A stretch of DNA of 64,000 bases from Mactra quadrangularis (taxonomy: Eukaryota; Mollusca; Bivalvia; Venerida; Mactridae): assembly GCA_025267735.1 (NCBI GenBank), contig CM046304.1, forward strand, positions 28,895,381 through 28,959,380, in the 5' to 3' direction. The position numbers were made by a program, and so were the translations under genes. This document shows, piece by piece, positions 44,836-57,600 of this stretch. The notes beneath the pieces are model-generated. The model did no database searches and had not been told where the DNA came from. It was given only the letters and a program-made list of their open reading frames with translations. How positions within the stretch are numbered: the stretch's first letter is position 1; every line of letters starts with the position of its first letter.

Positions 44836-46955
44836 ATATATTCACAAACACTTTACGGTTTCTAGAGCTTACTAAATAAAATACATGCGATTAATAAGCA
44901 AAACAATTATATAATCACGTACATAAAAGAGCATTTTTGCAAAATACCCACGCGCATGTTTAATGAAGAAGATTTAATAAAGAAAAAATAGATATGCTCT
45001 CGAATGATAAACTGTCTATTATATAACGGTCAGGGGTTTGGTGAGTAGGAATAAAACATGTGCCCAAGGGATTACTATATTTTTTTAATTTCACTCTATG
45101 ATGCGTTTTTGTCTTCATTCCAGGGCTTAACACTAGAGGTCGTTCTATTGCCCCTGGCGACCTATGTTTGAGTTTGGGCAACTTGAAAATATTTGGTTCG
45201 GGCAATGGAAATATATATAACTGGTTTTCCAACCAAACATCCCACTTAAACAATTATGCCAACCCCGGATGCTAACAAATGACACTATTTTCGTGTCAAA
45301 TACTCATTATGAAGTAAATCGGCTTACCGTGGTGTGATGATACTATACAACGGTATAATTTGTTTTTTATTATATAGAGAAATGTCTACATCTCTCTTAG
45401 AAAACTATGTATCAGTTAAATATTATATAAAACGAAAAGAAATAGTTCAATGGTAAATCATTTTAAAATGTTACACAGTTGGATAGTCTGATGAAACAAT
45501 AAAATAAAATAATCTTATACAGATATACATATTACATGGGGTATAACTAATATTTTCATTTATATATTGTTTGTAGGTCTGTGGTTTTCCTAATCAGTCT
45601 TAGCATTGTTTTATATTGGATTAGGTTTGAAACTATTTTGTGCTGTATAAATTTTACATGACCTGAGAAATTGAATATTTCTCGAGGCGTTACCGAAGAT
45701 ATTTTTTCTTGTTCAAGACCTTACATTATATTCGCTATCACTCGTGTGCTACTTGTTTTTTCAAACTGAAACCCCCATATTTAAAAAAAAAGTTTTAATT
45801 TTGCTATAAATATTATACATAAATACTATTATTTTTGTAGAAAAAAAGCATGTAATAAAGTGTAATAGACTCAAATATCAATAATATGAGTCATGACAGT
45901 ATGGGCACATTTGCTAAGATATTGGCCTCAGGGCTTCAGCCCTCAGTATATATATAATACGGACATTCCGACTGACACAGTAGTTGCTTTACCATCCGAT
46001 TTCGTAACTTCCGAAGGGGAATCTATAGCCTCGGGCTAATGAAACGATAAGTGCAGATCGAGATTGTAATCATTACTTTGTTCTCTCTTGTTCTATATAC
46101 CGATTAAAGTATCATTACATACCTAAAATAGTATTTTCCGATAGTTTTAGAAAAGAGACCGATACTAGTACTGGTGCCAAGTGCGGATATAGAACCTAAA
46201 TCACATCGGATAGGGCAATTTTCAATGAGTTTAATCGAATTCCTCTGTCCAAATTTCAAATAAAAAAGCTTTATGCCATGCCAGAGGTGTGGAATTTCTA
46301 TACCCAACTAGCATGGCTCTGACCAGAGACATAGATAAAAGTTATCTATGTCTCTGGCTCTGACACTTATTGAGACCTATATACAAGAATTAAGGCCAAT
46401 AATATGTTTAAGCTAAAAAGCACATACACGATATTTAACAAACTTTGCAAAACAACATTTTAAAATGGGAAGTAACTACTGACTAAATCATATGATGATG
46501 CAATGAGAACAAAATATTTAAAACATTTTCTAAAATCGTAGAAAAAAAACCGTAGAAATCAATTTCGAAGAGTGTTGTGATAATCAGCTTTAATTTAACA
46601 TGTTTAAAGGCACCAGCTGTCCCGGACGTTATGGCTTGCATTAACAATAGCACCGAGGATAATTTCAGAGTCAGTTTGTCTCGCTAATTAAACATAATTT
46701 TAACTTGAAATGTTCCAGATATGGCAGTTTTTTCTTCACAAATCTGCTGTTAGGTTGACACGAACATGTCTAATGTGTCATGGGCATGTTAAACTAAGGA
46801 TTGCTAACTAAAACCAGGATAATGTCATTGTAATTTCTTTAAAACTCAGTTTGTCATAAGAGTATGATATGATAAGCTGAGTTGTACATTCTGTCCATTT
46901 AATGAACATATTCCCTAAGTGTCATGACAATTTGTTGCAAACTAGCCACTCACTA
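44836..46955. other. No confident gene; small hairpin inside
   Basis: No family motif was recognised. Two minus-strand frames are slightly less random than the rest. One is 44960-45253, overlapping a block beginning CAGGGCTTAACACTAG that looks like an hAT-type terminus. The other is 46104-46307, which ends near a donor-like GTATGT. Neither is called. A perfect 16-bp stem (CCAGAGACATAGATAA) lies at 46323-46357. Confidence 0.4.
46323..46357. repeat. Perfect 16-bp-arm hairpin
   Basis: CCAGAGACATAGATAA and its exact reverse complement are separated by 3 bases, and GCTCTGAC/GCTCTGACA occurs just outside both sides. It could be a very small foldback insertion with an 8-bp duplication (GCTCTGAC at 46315-46322 and 46358-46365), which would be a hAT-like footprint. 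Confidence 0.65.
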
Positions 46956-47295
46956 ATTGATTCGACGGTCAAAACTAAGAACAGATTCTAGTTGGGCTAA
47001 ACTTTTTCCTGACACAAGGATATCAGAATCATCTGCATACAGTTTTAATTTGTTCTTCACCGCAGCAGACATATCATTTACATATATCAAGAAAAGAAGG
47101 GACCCAAAATTGACCCCTGGGGTAGTCCGCAAGAAATATTAGCACGAGAAGACAGTGTACCTGAAACATCCACTAATTATTGTCTATCAGACAAATAGGA
47201 AGTAAACCATGTGATAGCAGATTTCGAGAGACCATTAGCCTTTAATTTCATCAAGAGGGTACTGTGTTCAACAGCCTCAAAGGTGATTTCAATGG
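46956..47295 (-). pseudogene. Non-LTR retrotransposon reverse transcriptase fragment, broken
   Basis: Read on the minus strand, the frame gives FEAVEHSTLLMKL, then WFTSYLSDRQ followed by an in-frame TAA, then ISCGLPQGSILGP. A one-base frameshift leads into LFLIYVNDMSAAV and LYADDSDILVSGKSLAQLE, ending at a stop. GLPQGSILGP and YADDS are reverse transcriptase motifs of Jockey/CR1-like LINEs. In motif A the usual Asp appears as Glu. Only about 110 codons of the palm survive, with no endonuclease or 5' end nearby, so it is a dead 5'- and 3'-truncated copy. The plus-strand frame 46957-47142 is its shadow. Confidence 0.85.
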
Positions 47296-48351
47296 GGTTG
47301 TCGTACAAAATTGTAAAGTCAACTGAATATGTACAGGTTGTAACAGAACGACAAGACTTAGTTCAGTTTTCAACCACGTTTATTGACCAGTTATTGTTTA
47401 TATTACAGGTTTAGATCCCACAGGCTTGTCTAGACTAATTATAATTGACTATTTATTATTAAAATGCCACACATGCATACGGAAGCAGACTTTTAACCGC
47501 ACTTTAACTTTATTGTGTTATGCATAAGGAAAAGACCTTTCAAATACGGTCACCTATCTACAATGACCGGTTAAGTAATCACCATCTTCTGACAGTTGTA
47601 GACCACATTGTGTCGTATAATAATGTATGGCTTTAGTTGTTTGTCTTGATTTTGAAAACGTGCGTTTAATAATGTTAAAATGATATAATTAAAATTTGTT
47701 AAAAATAGAAACAAAAACCCTGTTCAAACTATCAAGAACTATTATAACATGTCAAACTTAAGTCTACTTTAAATAAAATGCTCATAAACATTTAACTCAA
47801 TTATGGAAAAAACAATAAAAACGAATTGAATGGATGACATGTTTAAATCTATCCCCGGAAAATAGTAATAATAACTAATTTGAAGATATTCCCAATAATT
47901 CCCAAGTATAATGAAAACAGCTATTCGTATATTGGTTAATACATACACTAAAGTGTTGTTCAATTGCATCTAAACATTTCCGAATAATCCGGTAATGTTC
48001 CTTTTATACTTATGGGTCTTATATTTTACCTTAGGGAAATTATGCTTAATCTCATAACGAGGCAGAAGACTCGCAGAAATTCCAAAGAAAATACCCAACG
48101 TGATGTAAGGCATTCGTCAAAGGTAACTGAATGTTAATTTAATACGACAGACATTGGTTAGAGAATCAAATTGTTCGATCCAGTTATAATCAGATTTTCT
48201 TGTATCGATGTCTTACCATTTGTAGAATTGTGTCTATGGTTGAATACCGCTTTTGTTTCAGAAACAAAATAATATACATGTACATGTATTTCTACTACCG
48301 TTCTCCCGCCTACTACAGGCAAGCTATATATTATAAATATATATATATATT
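47296..48351. other. No gene seen
   Basis: AT-rich sequence without motif-bearing frames. A fragment TTTCTACTACCGTTCTCCCGCCTACTAC near 48290 resembles the SINE body found near 55580 and 59900. Confidence 0.4.
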
Positions 48352-50273
48352 TTAGACAGGCCCGGATTTACCGGGGGGGGGGCACAGGGGGCACGTGCCC
48401 CCCCCCACCTGGCCCCACAGATATTGACTCTCATACAAAGAAAAGGGCACAAAATCGGCACCATCAAAGCGATATCAACTCGACTTTTAGATTAATTTTA
48501 ATATGCAATCATCCATCCGAGCTATTAAAAAAGATAATGATCTAAATTGATACATTCAAGCATCTCAGGGTACCGAGATCGGGCCTTATCAAGCGTTTAA
48601 ATCATTGATCGTGCAAGTGTATGGACTCTATACAGACACATAGATACCAATTGTTTATTGTCTATATTACAGATACCTCAACAGTATATTTAAGATCGTC
48701 ACCAGTGAAATTACCATGGTAACTAGCTTACGAGGCCTAAATTTGGTTATTGTGCACTCTCTAATCTTATTTACTAGTGGATATCATAAGAGTTTTCATA
48801 GCAGGTTAGACAGAGAAAAGACGAGGACAGCTAGTCAAGTGCATTTTATACGTCACTACTATGACACTCGAACTTAGTTAATTTCGAAAACATGCACGAT
48901 CGTCTGATGATTTTTATGGTATTAAAATTCCGAATAACTTTTAAAAAGTGACCGAGCCTAAACATAAATTAAGTATTTATGGAGGACATCGGCGTTTTTC
49001 ATATCAAGTAATAGACTGAGAAAAGCCGAGTATAGTCGAATGAATGTTTGTCATTAAAATGAGTAAATTAAAAGTTAGTTAAAATCGGAAAAAAACGAGC
49101 GTTTTATGTTGTTGTTGTTTTTCTTTTTAGAAAATGTAGGTAAATGAATTAAACTTTCAAGTAACTTTTCAAGAGTGACATACCCTACAACAAGTTTTCT
49201 AACGAAAAAGAAAAAAAAATTAATCAGTGGTTAAACATTTTTTTTCATCCAATCATACATTAATAGGCTTGAGTTTCGTTAATTTTTAAATCGTTGCTTT
49301 TATTTTATATCATTTTACGTGTTTAAAATACTTGTATTCCTAATGATTTTTCCAAAGGAATCGAAAAATGAGATTCTTCGAAGGATTTTCACGTTTTGAA
49401 TCGTCCCAACAACCATTCTTGTGAATCCACTGAAACGTCCGAAAAACTCACAAAAACGGTGAATTTCATCACAATAAACTAAGCCTCTTATTTATAAAAA
49501 GTATCATAAACCGGCTTTTCTGGATGTTAAATCGGAAAAATTTTTCATTGCATTCGGTGATTTTAAACAAGTTACCAAGTGTATTCTTTATAAATTCTCG
49601 ACATTTACACGATGAAATTGCTGATTTTTTTTTGTAAATCAGGATTTTATCCATTCTCGTTCCTTGAAAAACTTCGGGGTACGAGAATGGGATTTAATAA
49701 GCCAACACATTAAATCTCAACGAACAAAACGGGCACATGCATGAAGGATACCTCAATTATAGCGCTCAATATTTCCTAGGTAGTGCCCAAAAGTGCTTAA
49801 AATGTAATGATAATTTACCAAATTTTAGTTTCGTTTTATCCTTTAAAGTGTTCAAAAGTGCTCAGATTTACACCTTTGACATGCAAAAATTCAAAATTTT
49901 TCCACATCTTCGGGAGGGGATACCCCTCCCGTACCCACCCCAACCTAGTCCCCAATAACGACTCCTCTGTATCAGGCCCTGTGATCTAACTCACATGAAT
50001 GCATTTTATTTATTTATGAATATTTATAAAACTAATCAATCACATGAATCTGAAATGTTACACATTGCATCACTTTTCTACAGAAAAAAAAGATAGGTTA
50101 CCTAGTTTTAGCTTCATTCAATTTGTTTAAAAGAGCATTTTAATGTGCTCAGATTTGCACCTTTGACATTAGAAAAACTCAAAAATTTCTATACCGTCGG
50201 TAGGGGGTACCCCTCCCGAACCCACCCCCTGTGCCCCCCCACTAATGACCCTTCTGGATCCGGCCCTGTTAGA
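48352..50273. mobile_element. Non-autonomous hAT-like element, about 1.9 kb, with duplicated right end
   Basis: The left end CAGGCCCGGATTTACC (from 48357) and right end GGATCCGGCCCTG (to 50268) are inverted, with TTAGA on both outer sides (48352-48356 and 50269-50273). Just inside the left end is a G/C-run hairpin (GGGGGCACGTGCCCCC-like). The right terminal region occurs twice: about 49850-49980 and about 50145-50268 share CTCAGATTTRCACCTTTGACAT, GGGTACCCCTCCC-like and GGCCCTGT blocks. That suggests an internal duplication or a nested relative. No transposase frame is seen; the frames 49737-49989 and 50145-50372 are shadows of these ends. Confidence 0.55.
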
Positions 50274-50340
50274 TATACCATTTTTATACTTACACGTATA
50301 CATATATGCATACGTGTAAGTATAAAAATGGTATATCTAA
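50269..50340. mobile_element. 72-bp near-perfect palindrome
   Basis: TTAGATATACCATTTTTATA and onward is mirrored exactly to 50340, with centre ACATATATGC. It abuts the right end of the hAT-like element, so it is either a tiny hairpin MITE inserted there or an insertion hotspot product. Confidence 0.75.
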
Positions 50341-50464
50341 AATATACCGAAAAGTTCCTGGACCGAGAATAAATATTTAAAAAAACTTTCATTTATTTCT
50401 TAATATGTATACGTGCATATAATACAACTATTTTTAGGGGCTGACAGCCTGTGTGGACATGTAT

Positions 50465-50590
50465 TCACCCGTTTTGCTTAATCGGTAGCATGCTGACTAC
50501 AAATTCAGGGGTCGTGTGGTCGATCCCGGACGGGACTAACACTCCTCTGCGGAGTTAGATAATGGACTGTTTGAAAAAGGTTTTTTTCGC
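50465..50590 (+). repeat. tRNA-derived SINE fragment
   Basis: GCTTAATCGGTAGCATGCTGAC (A-box-like) and GTCGTGTGGTCGATCCCGGACGGG (B-box-like) are spaced as in a tRNA, followed by ACTAACACTCCTCTGCGGAG. The anticodon region does not form a clean arm, so it is not a functional tRNA. Confidence 0.5.
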
Positions 50591-51827
50591 CTACAACTGT
50601 ATTAAGTAGGACAGGCAACTGTTAGTCACAGACTAGGGTATTTGGTTAGTTCTAGTGGAAAACTTGGGTCATGAGATCTAGGCATATTTAGAACCCGGGA
50701 CCCTTCGACCCTAAGTACTAGTCCTATGACTGGACTACTGTTTTAATTTTACTTGAGAAACACAAATGCAATAGCCTTATACAAAACTGTACTGATATTA
50801 CATGGCATTAATTCGGAGAACTTTACTGCCTTTTAATGTATTTTTATGCATTAATTTTTGAGTCAATGATAACAGAAATGAACAATGCACATTTTATGCG
50901 CAAAAGTTTCAACATTTTCCCTCGATACTAAAACCTATTTCAGGTCCAAGGTAGAGTCTTAATCTCAAATCCATTCAACTGAAATCCAACCAAAGTGTAT
51001 GCTTTGTAAAAGAATTTATCTTTTGCACATACATGTCATTTGACGTTACCAACACTATAGAAAAGTGTTTAATTAACACAGTTTGAGTTGTTCCAGTGAA
51101 TATTCCGTTCGTAGCTCTTATAACCTTTTGTAAATTACTCGTTTTTGCCCGCTGATTGATCGGTATTCAATTTAGTGTATTTGATCTGTAGTTCGCTCGA
51201 CGTTTGTTAAATTAACCCACAAATTGTTCTGACTTCTCAATTACTTGGTCATACTATGACATATGCTGATTGATCCAGTGATAAGGAAAATGCAATATCT
51301 CCTACAGAACCCAGACTTAACCACGCACTCTTCAATAATCCACGCGTCATTTACCAAAAATACAGACTTCTAACCTTTTCTTTCAGACAATTTATTTCGC
51401 TATTAAATTAATTTCACTTTCGCTTTTTCTTAATTCCTATTGTTTTTCTTCTTTCGCCTTTTTTGCGTAATTGTAAATCAAAATTAGATACGGTTCATAT
51501 ACCAGTCTACGGTGATTGAATAATCGTTCATGTTAATTCATCAAACCACAGACTGTTTCTCTGAGAAAAAGTATTTTTCTTTCGAACCCAAAGTGAAGAA
51601 AAGTAGAGAAAATTGATGTTTATACTCATCGATTTGTTATACATAATTCACGATATCGCTTTGTTTAACGGAACTTTTTGCCACTTTCACTATAACCTGG
51701 ACACCTAGGGCATAGCTAGAAAACAACACTGAAGACAGTAGAGGTGATATCATAAACAACATAATTAATTGATTCACAATATTACGATAACGTGGCTTAT
51801 GTAATTGTTTTACAAGTGAAACAATAG
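50591..51827. other. No gene seen
   Basis: AT-rich sequence, with no coding exon or distinct repeat recognised on either strand. Confidence 0.4.
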
Positions 51828-52130
51828 CTTCAAGTCAAATCGATACATCGCAAATGAGCGGCTCAAATGACTTGGGTACTGCAGCATAGGTTGTGCCTCA
51901 ACATCAATAATTAGGATCACAGGCGGTCGGCACGGCACCGGAGCAAAATCACTATATATATATATATATATATATAGCATCGAGATCGTGCCGGTCGCCA
52001 GTGATTTGGATATATTTAGCTTCAAGTCAAATCGATACATCAAAAATGAGCTGCTCAAATGACTTGGGTACTGCTGCTAGGGTTGTGCCTCAACACCAAT
52101 AATTTGGATATAGAAAGCTTCAAGTCAAAC
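51828..52130. repeat. Two-copy tandem repeat (period about 190 bp) around a TA microsatellite
   Basis: A block of about 90 bp beginning AGCTTCAAGTCAAATCGATA occurs at about 51828 and again at about 52018; a third short piece starts at about 52118. Between them is a TA run (about 51952-51977) bracketed by GGTCGGCACGGCACCGG and GTGCCGGTCGCC, which can pair. The minus-strand frames here derive from the repeat. Confidence 0.8.
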
Positions 52131-53465
52131 CAAGACAAAAATAAGTTGAAATAGCTATTGTTTACATCATATATTCTTATATGTTGCAAAGTTTCGATCG
52201 TTACTTTATAAGTCACACGATCAGTGTAGATCAACTGTGCACGTTTACAATTTGTTGTTTCTATAAATTGATGATATACTATGAACAAATTATAAATAAA
52301 CTATCTGTTGTGTTCTGTTAAATCTAAATATATATTTGTCAAAATACCGCTGATATATAACTCACATATCAATGGTCATGGGAAATTTCTATGAGGAAAT
52401 GTAGGAACAGTATATTACGGGCCAAATAAATTCATAAAATGATTTTTGGCTAAACCACTTACCTACTCTAACCATCTGTCTGTGAAATTTGAACTTTTCA
52501 AAACTATTTTCAAAAAAAAATATTTTTTCTAAGTACCAAATAGAACTGAATATAGTGTTAAAATGTGTCAAAAACCCGTTTGTAAAATCTGCTACTAATT
52601 GGACTGGCACAATTCAAGATTTTCATTTCTTGTTTAACATGTTCACTGCTCAGAGAGTTTTGGTCATTTCAAGAACCCATCTCTTTTGAACTTTGACCCA
52701 AATGCTTTCACTGCGATTAAATTATAAAAGATGACGAAAGCAATGATTAAACGACTGTTTAAACTGAGTTAGATAATTAAAATTTCGTACTTTGACTTTG
52801 TATTTGAAATTTGTCATGAAAGCATTTAATGGATACATAACCTTCTTTTCCTTATAATGATATTTCTTTGGATATAGTGTTTGGCATGTATAATACTAGA
52901 ACAAATGAGCTTTATTTCTTTTACTTTAGACAGATGGAATGAAAACTGTCACATTGAGAATATATTTCGATCACTTCTTCATGTTCAGGAAAGACAACTC
53001 TGGGTAGAAATTGATATATTAGAATTTCATATTTATTACATCCCTTTGAAATAAATATCTTTTATTGTTTGTTTTTACTAAATTTAAACTTATAAAATAT
53101 ATATATATTTTAAAATTAAGTATTTTTTTAGCTTAAAACTGTAAATTTTGGCTATAATTTCAACTATGATTTATAATACTCACGATAATTATTTATTTGA
53201 AAAAGTTAATAAAATCCGTACAGAAGATTATACGCATCATACTTTATGGTTATTTTTATATATACAAATTTGGCAAGCCAATTTAACAAGTTAGGCTTAA
53301 TCACGTAAATACATATCAGTAAATAGCAGTGGATTCAGTATATAGCACTCATTAGACATGTAAATCTTACTCCCAACTGGAAAAAGAAAATAGCTTATCT
53401 CAAACCAGTTCAGGACTCTCATGTACTATTAGGGCCTCAAATCGCACAAAATAATATATAATTTT
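52131..53465. other. No gene seen
   Basis: AT-rich sequence; frames at 52055-52288, 52389-52610 and 52489-52689 lack motifs and splice support. Confidence 0.4.
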
Positions 53466-53935
53466 ATATAGACTAGGGCTGGGAACGAATACAATTTTTA
53501 TGTTCGAATATTCGTATTCGATATTTGAATATATTCGAATACACGTATTTGTTTTTATAAAGCTAAGAAAGATTCTAAGTATGTCAGTGCCTCATATTAA
53601 GATTTTCGTATCTAATTTTGTTTATCTGAATGATAGGCCATTTCGGTTTATATAGAACTAACAATATCTCGAGTTTTAATGAATTATGAATTGGTCCTTC
53701 ATGATCTGTCTATAACCAAGGTTTTGGACAGTTAATTGTGAATCATCACCATAACTTAATTGACAAGTGTAAAACAAACATGCACACGTCAGACAGGCTC
53801 CTTAAACTACGTCAAAATTTGAAAAAACAACATTTTATGCCGAGAATTTCAAATACTCGTATTCGTTTTTTTTCAATATTCGAATACTCGGTGACAATCT
53901 GAATGTTCGAATATTTTCCCAGCCTTAATATAGAC
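53466..53935. mobile_element. hAT MITE, 454 bp, perfect 8-bp TSD
   Basis: Element 53474-53927 has TIRs TAGGGCTGGGAA and, in reverse complement, TAAGGCTGGGAA. The octamer ATATAGAC flanks it at 53466-53473 and 53928-53935. Subterminal TTCGAATATTCGTATTCG-type repeats occur inverted at both sides. This combination is diagnostic of a non-autonomous hAT element. It holds no frame. Confidence 0.88.
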
Positions 53936-54174
53936 TGAAGAAGACCAACACGAGACTATCTAACCAACATTTTTAGCAAACTTTACACCAAGTATAATTG
54001 AAGATTTTTCTCCGTAAAAATTCCCATATTCAGAAATCGATTTTAACAATTCTTCCAATCACATTCTAATGCCCTGAATCACCAAAATATTTGTAATATA
54101 GTTCTAATATAAGTAAGTTTACTTTAGATTTCTTTTTATATTATATGTATACATATATTACTTATATCTATAAA

Positions 54175-54336
54175 TTATGGTGACTGATTTATGCCATGTC
54201 GTATTTTCGTTTCCTCGCTGCGAAGAAACGAAAAGACGAAGACACGACAAATCCATAGTTTGTCGTATCTTCGTCTTTTCGTTTCTTCGCGGCAAAGAAA
54301 CGAAAATACGAACATGGCGTAAATCAGCCACCATAA
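54175..54336. mobile_element. 162-bp hairpin MITE
   Basis: Two arms of about 78 bp, beginning TTATGGTGACTGATTTA and rich in TCGTCTTTTCGTTTC words, pair almost perfectly around a short centre (TCCATAG). The flanking sequence is AT-rich and the target duplication is ambiguous. Frames on both strands here (54158-54367 and 54177-54359) are shadows. Confidence 0.8.
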
Positions 54337-54428
54337 TAAATAGATTTGTATATATATAAAAGAACATAACCCTTAATATTATTATTTTAGATTATTATTA
54401 CCTTTCGGATTAGGTTGTGAATGTCTAG

Positions 54429-54605
54429 TACAGTACAACCTCGCTTGAACAACACCCTCTGGGAGGGACTAAAAGTGTTGCTAATCAGAGGTTATTGCTC
54501 TGCAGAGGTTAAATTCAATTTAGATTACACCTTAGGGGAAATATCAAAAGCTGTTGTTGAGCAGATCTGTTCTGTAGAGGGCCGCTCTGCAGAGGTTATA
54601 CTGTA
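54429..54605. mobile_element. pogo/Tigger-type MITE, 173 bp, TA target
   Basis: Element 54431-54603 starts CAGTACAACCTC and ends GAGGTTATACTG, flanked by TA on both sides. CAGTNNAACCTC-like ends with TA duplication are typical of pogo-group Tc1/mariner elements. The 61-codon frame inside it is a shadow, not a gene. Confidence 0.8.
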
Positions 54606-57600
54606 ATACGAAGTGATATCAAAATGGGATTACAGTCTTGTGATGGTCGTGTTTTTCAGCTTTTGCAAGATGGACATCACCAAGGTCGTTCCCGGTTCAC
54701 CAAAGCTTCTCAAAGTTACGTATGTATGAAGAGTGACGTTATCTACCTACAATGCCTGTGGTGAATCCCAACCGTGTCGGCCATCTTTGGAAGGCAATTA
54801 TAGTGATTGGTTTACTGTGTGATTTCTAATTATGTTGTTCCTAATGTAATGCCTTATTTTTTCGTTTTCTTGATAAAGTATTTATGTAATCAATATTTAT
54901 ATTCATGCATCACATGTGCATACATATTTGTCTATTGTATGTATTTGTAATTGTATAATTATGTACATATATTTGTGTATATTATATCTGTACTGTACAT
55001 ATGTTATACTCTTCAAAAACATGGTGGAAATAATAAAATAAAAATAAAATAAAACAAAAATAGTAAAATAAAAGTATATAAACCGTGCTACAAGTTGTCA
55101 AAAATCTTAAGACCGTTTAATGATCGTCTGTTCGAGTAGCAATTCGATATGACTCAAAAACATCAAATTAATGAACATCAACCAGTGCCCACAAACAACT
55201 TAGTCACAATTGAACATTCCATCGTCAATTTCTGTTGTTTTTAGTAATACCGGTAAAGTCATTTAACTAGTAGAGTAGCAGAAACACGTCCGGTGTTTAA
55301 CGATGTTTGAGGAAACAAATCTAAGAAAATTACATGTTTCTTTAATACATCAATTCTGAGAAAGTGGAGACACTTTTAATGTGTAGAAATAAAGTCTAAA
55401 TGGATTCCAGAGACTACTACGAAAATAGCAGAAAATTGCCATGGATTTAAGTATTTTAAGAGTATTTCCTTTTATATAGGTTTGTGAGTGTGTACATGTA
55501 TGTACGGTTTTTTGCAACATTTTTAATTAAAAGTTTTTCGGGGCATACCCGGCATGAACCTATTTCTACGACCATTCTCCTACCACTGATTCTATATCAT
55601 GCAGCGCAATGTTCAGTTACGGACGGACGTATGGGCTTACAAATTGCTTGACAGCTATATCAAGAGATTTGCCCTTTCAAGGACCGGTGAGTAGGTTGAC
55701 TGACCACTATGATGTGACCTATACAATGTTTTGCTATAGCATTTACCCCCACCAAAAATACTAATGATTAGCACGACACACTTTGAGAAAATAACAAAAC
55801 AGACAAAGTACCAATGTTATGTATAGCGGCATGTAAGTATCATATACAAACTTAATTTAACCTGACAACCAATCTAGACCGATTTGGAGAGAGGAATATA
55901 TCACCAATTAAGTTAAAAACAAATTTTCGGTATCAATTAAATTTTCCTGTATATTTTTTAAAAAGTTTTTTTGTTCGACCGAAATTTAAATTTAATGATC
56001 TTGAAGTGCCAAAGAAATGCAAAACACGAGGAAACCATAAAATTCAACAAAACAAGGACGAGTGTTGCTGAATCACGTTTAAGTTAATTCTAGGTAATTT
56101 CATTAGCAACATAAAATATTTAGAAAAACAGACATGAACATACGGTATCGACTACCGTAAACATCACTAATTACGACATTCCTTGTCTAATTGTTACTTC
56201 AAAAGTAGAAATCGAGAACTATTCAATTGTCTAGATAAGTGAATTTAAATAACAGATTGACATAGTAAGGAGCAGATTGGTCGATGACTCCCTAGTGAGC
56301 GATTTACTTACTTAACACAATTCTTTAAACTCCAGCTTTAAACAATTCTAGAACACTTCTTAGCATCAACACATGGCGGTATTAGTTGTTACTTTGATCT
56401 TTTTATTATAGATTTGTTTGCATTATAAATGTACCATAATTGTAATTCAATTGACTTTTCACTGTTCTAATGGTTCAGTTTATTACCACTTTATTACAAT
56501 AAGGTGTGTAGGAATCGATACCCTTTGCACTACTTTGTACATCTATGAGGGTCATTCAGTACATAATGCATTGTATTCCATCACTATTGTTTTCTAATTT
56601 CAGCTTGCTTCGACAAATACACAGAGAGGCTAACCTACATCTTCAATGGCTTGTCTTAAATACAAAACATAAATCTATAGTAACGGTAGTTTTTATTAGG
56701 GAAACCGTGTCTAAGCAACAACAGATTGTATATATTGACATTTTGGTCGCACTTTATGTGCACGTAACTATGAATATAACTATTTTTATGAATTTAATTC
56801 CTATAACTCCTATAAAAATATTATACATTTTAAGTTTAAAAGTTATCAAAAAGTTATACAAAGCGAAGAATTTCATGTAAAAAGTTGATTAAAAACGCAA
56901 AAAAAAATGAATTCTACTTCTTTGCCGGTGCATAATTATACAAACTGTAAAATGTGTTTAAACCCCTACATGATATATACATGTTGTATCATTTTATTAT
57001 AAATCATTAATTTAATGGTTACATTATATATATAACCACTCGCTAACTTGAGTTCAAATGTCATCCAGCACTAATAGCACAGTGCTTTTATTTTTATCGA
57101 TTAGTTACTTGGCTAATTTTATATTGATATTAACAATTGTTTAGTCATTGGCCGGATGCACAAACGTACTATACTTTGTTTTCGCAACGGTTACCGAAAT
57201 AAGCAAGATTGCTTATATTTCATTATGCATAATTTTGCTGACATTTAGCTGATTAAAATAAAATATAGATGCATACAAACATTCATTGGACCATTGGGTG
57301 ACTGGGTTCCATACTATCAAATTGTCAATATTTGTTTTAACTACTCGTTTATTTTTATATTATCGAAAAATAGATAATATTCACCTCAGTAACCAAAACT
57401 TGTTCAAAGCGATTTTACACAGCCTTAGGCTGATACACTAGAACATTTCAGTCAAACCTGCGTGCACTTAATATTTAAGTAAACTCTCATACACCATGAG
57501 TTACAAATTGTATCAATGTATCCAATAATATGATGGCTTCCAGTGCACAAGTAAAGTTTTAATATATGATATCCAATTTTCTTATTAGACTTTACGTCAT

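Noticed and set aside
46104..46307. Minus-strand 67-codon frame ending near a donor-like GTATGT as a possible exon
   Set aside because: No matching acceptor or partner exon and no family motif; noted but too weak to call.
46957..47142. Plus-strand 61-codon frame
   Set aside because: It is the antisense shadow of the reverse transcriptase fragment on the minus strand.
54421..54606. 61-codon plus-strand frame with balanced composition
   Set aside because: It coincides with a pogo-type MITE bounded by CAGT...ACTG and TA duplications.
56545..56880. 111-codon frame as a gene
   Set aside because: Low-complexity Ile/Leu/Lys/Val composition typical of AT-rich DNA, no domain, no splice or conserved context.
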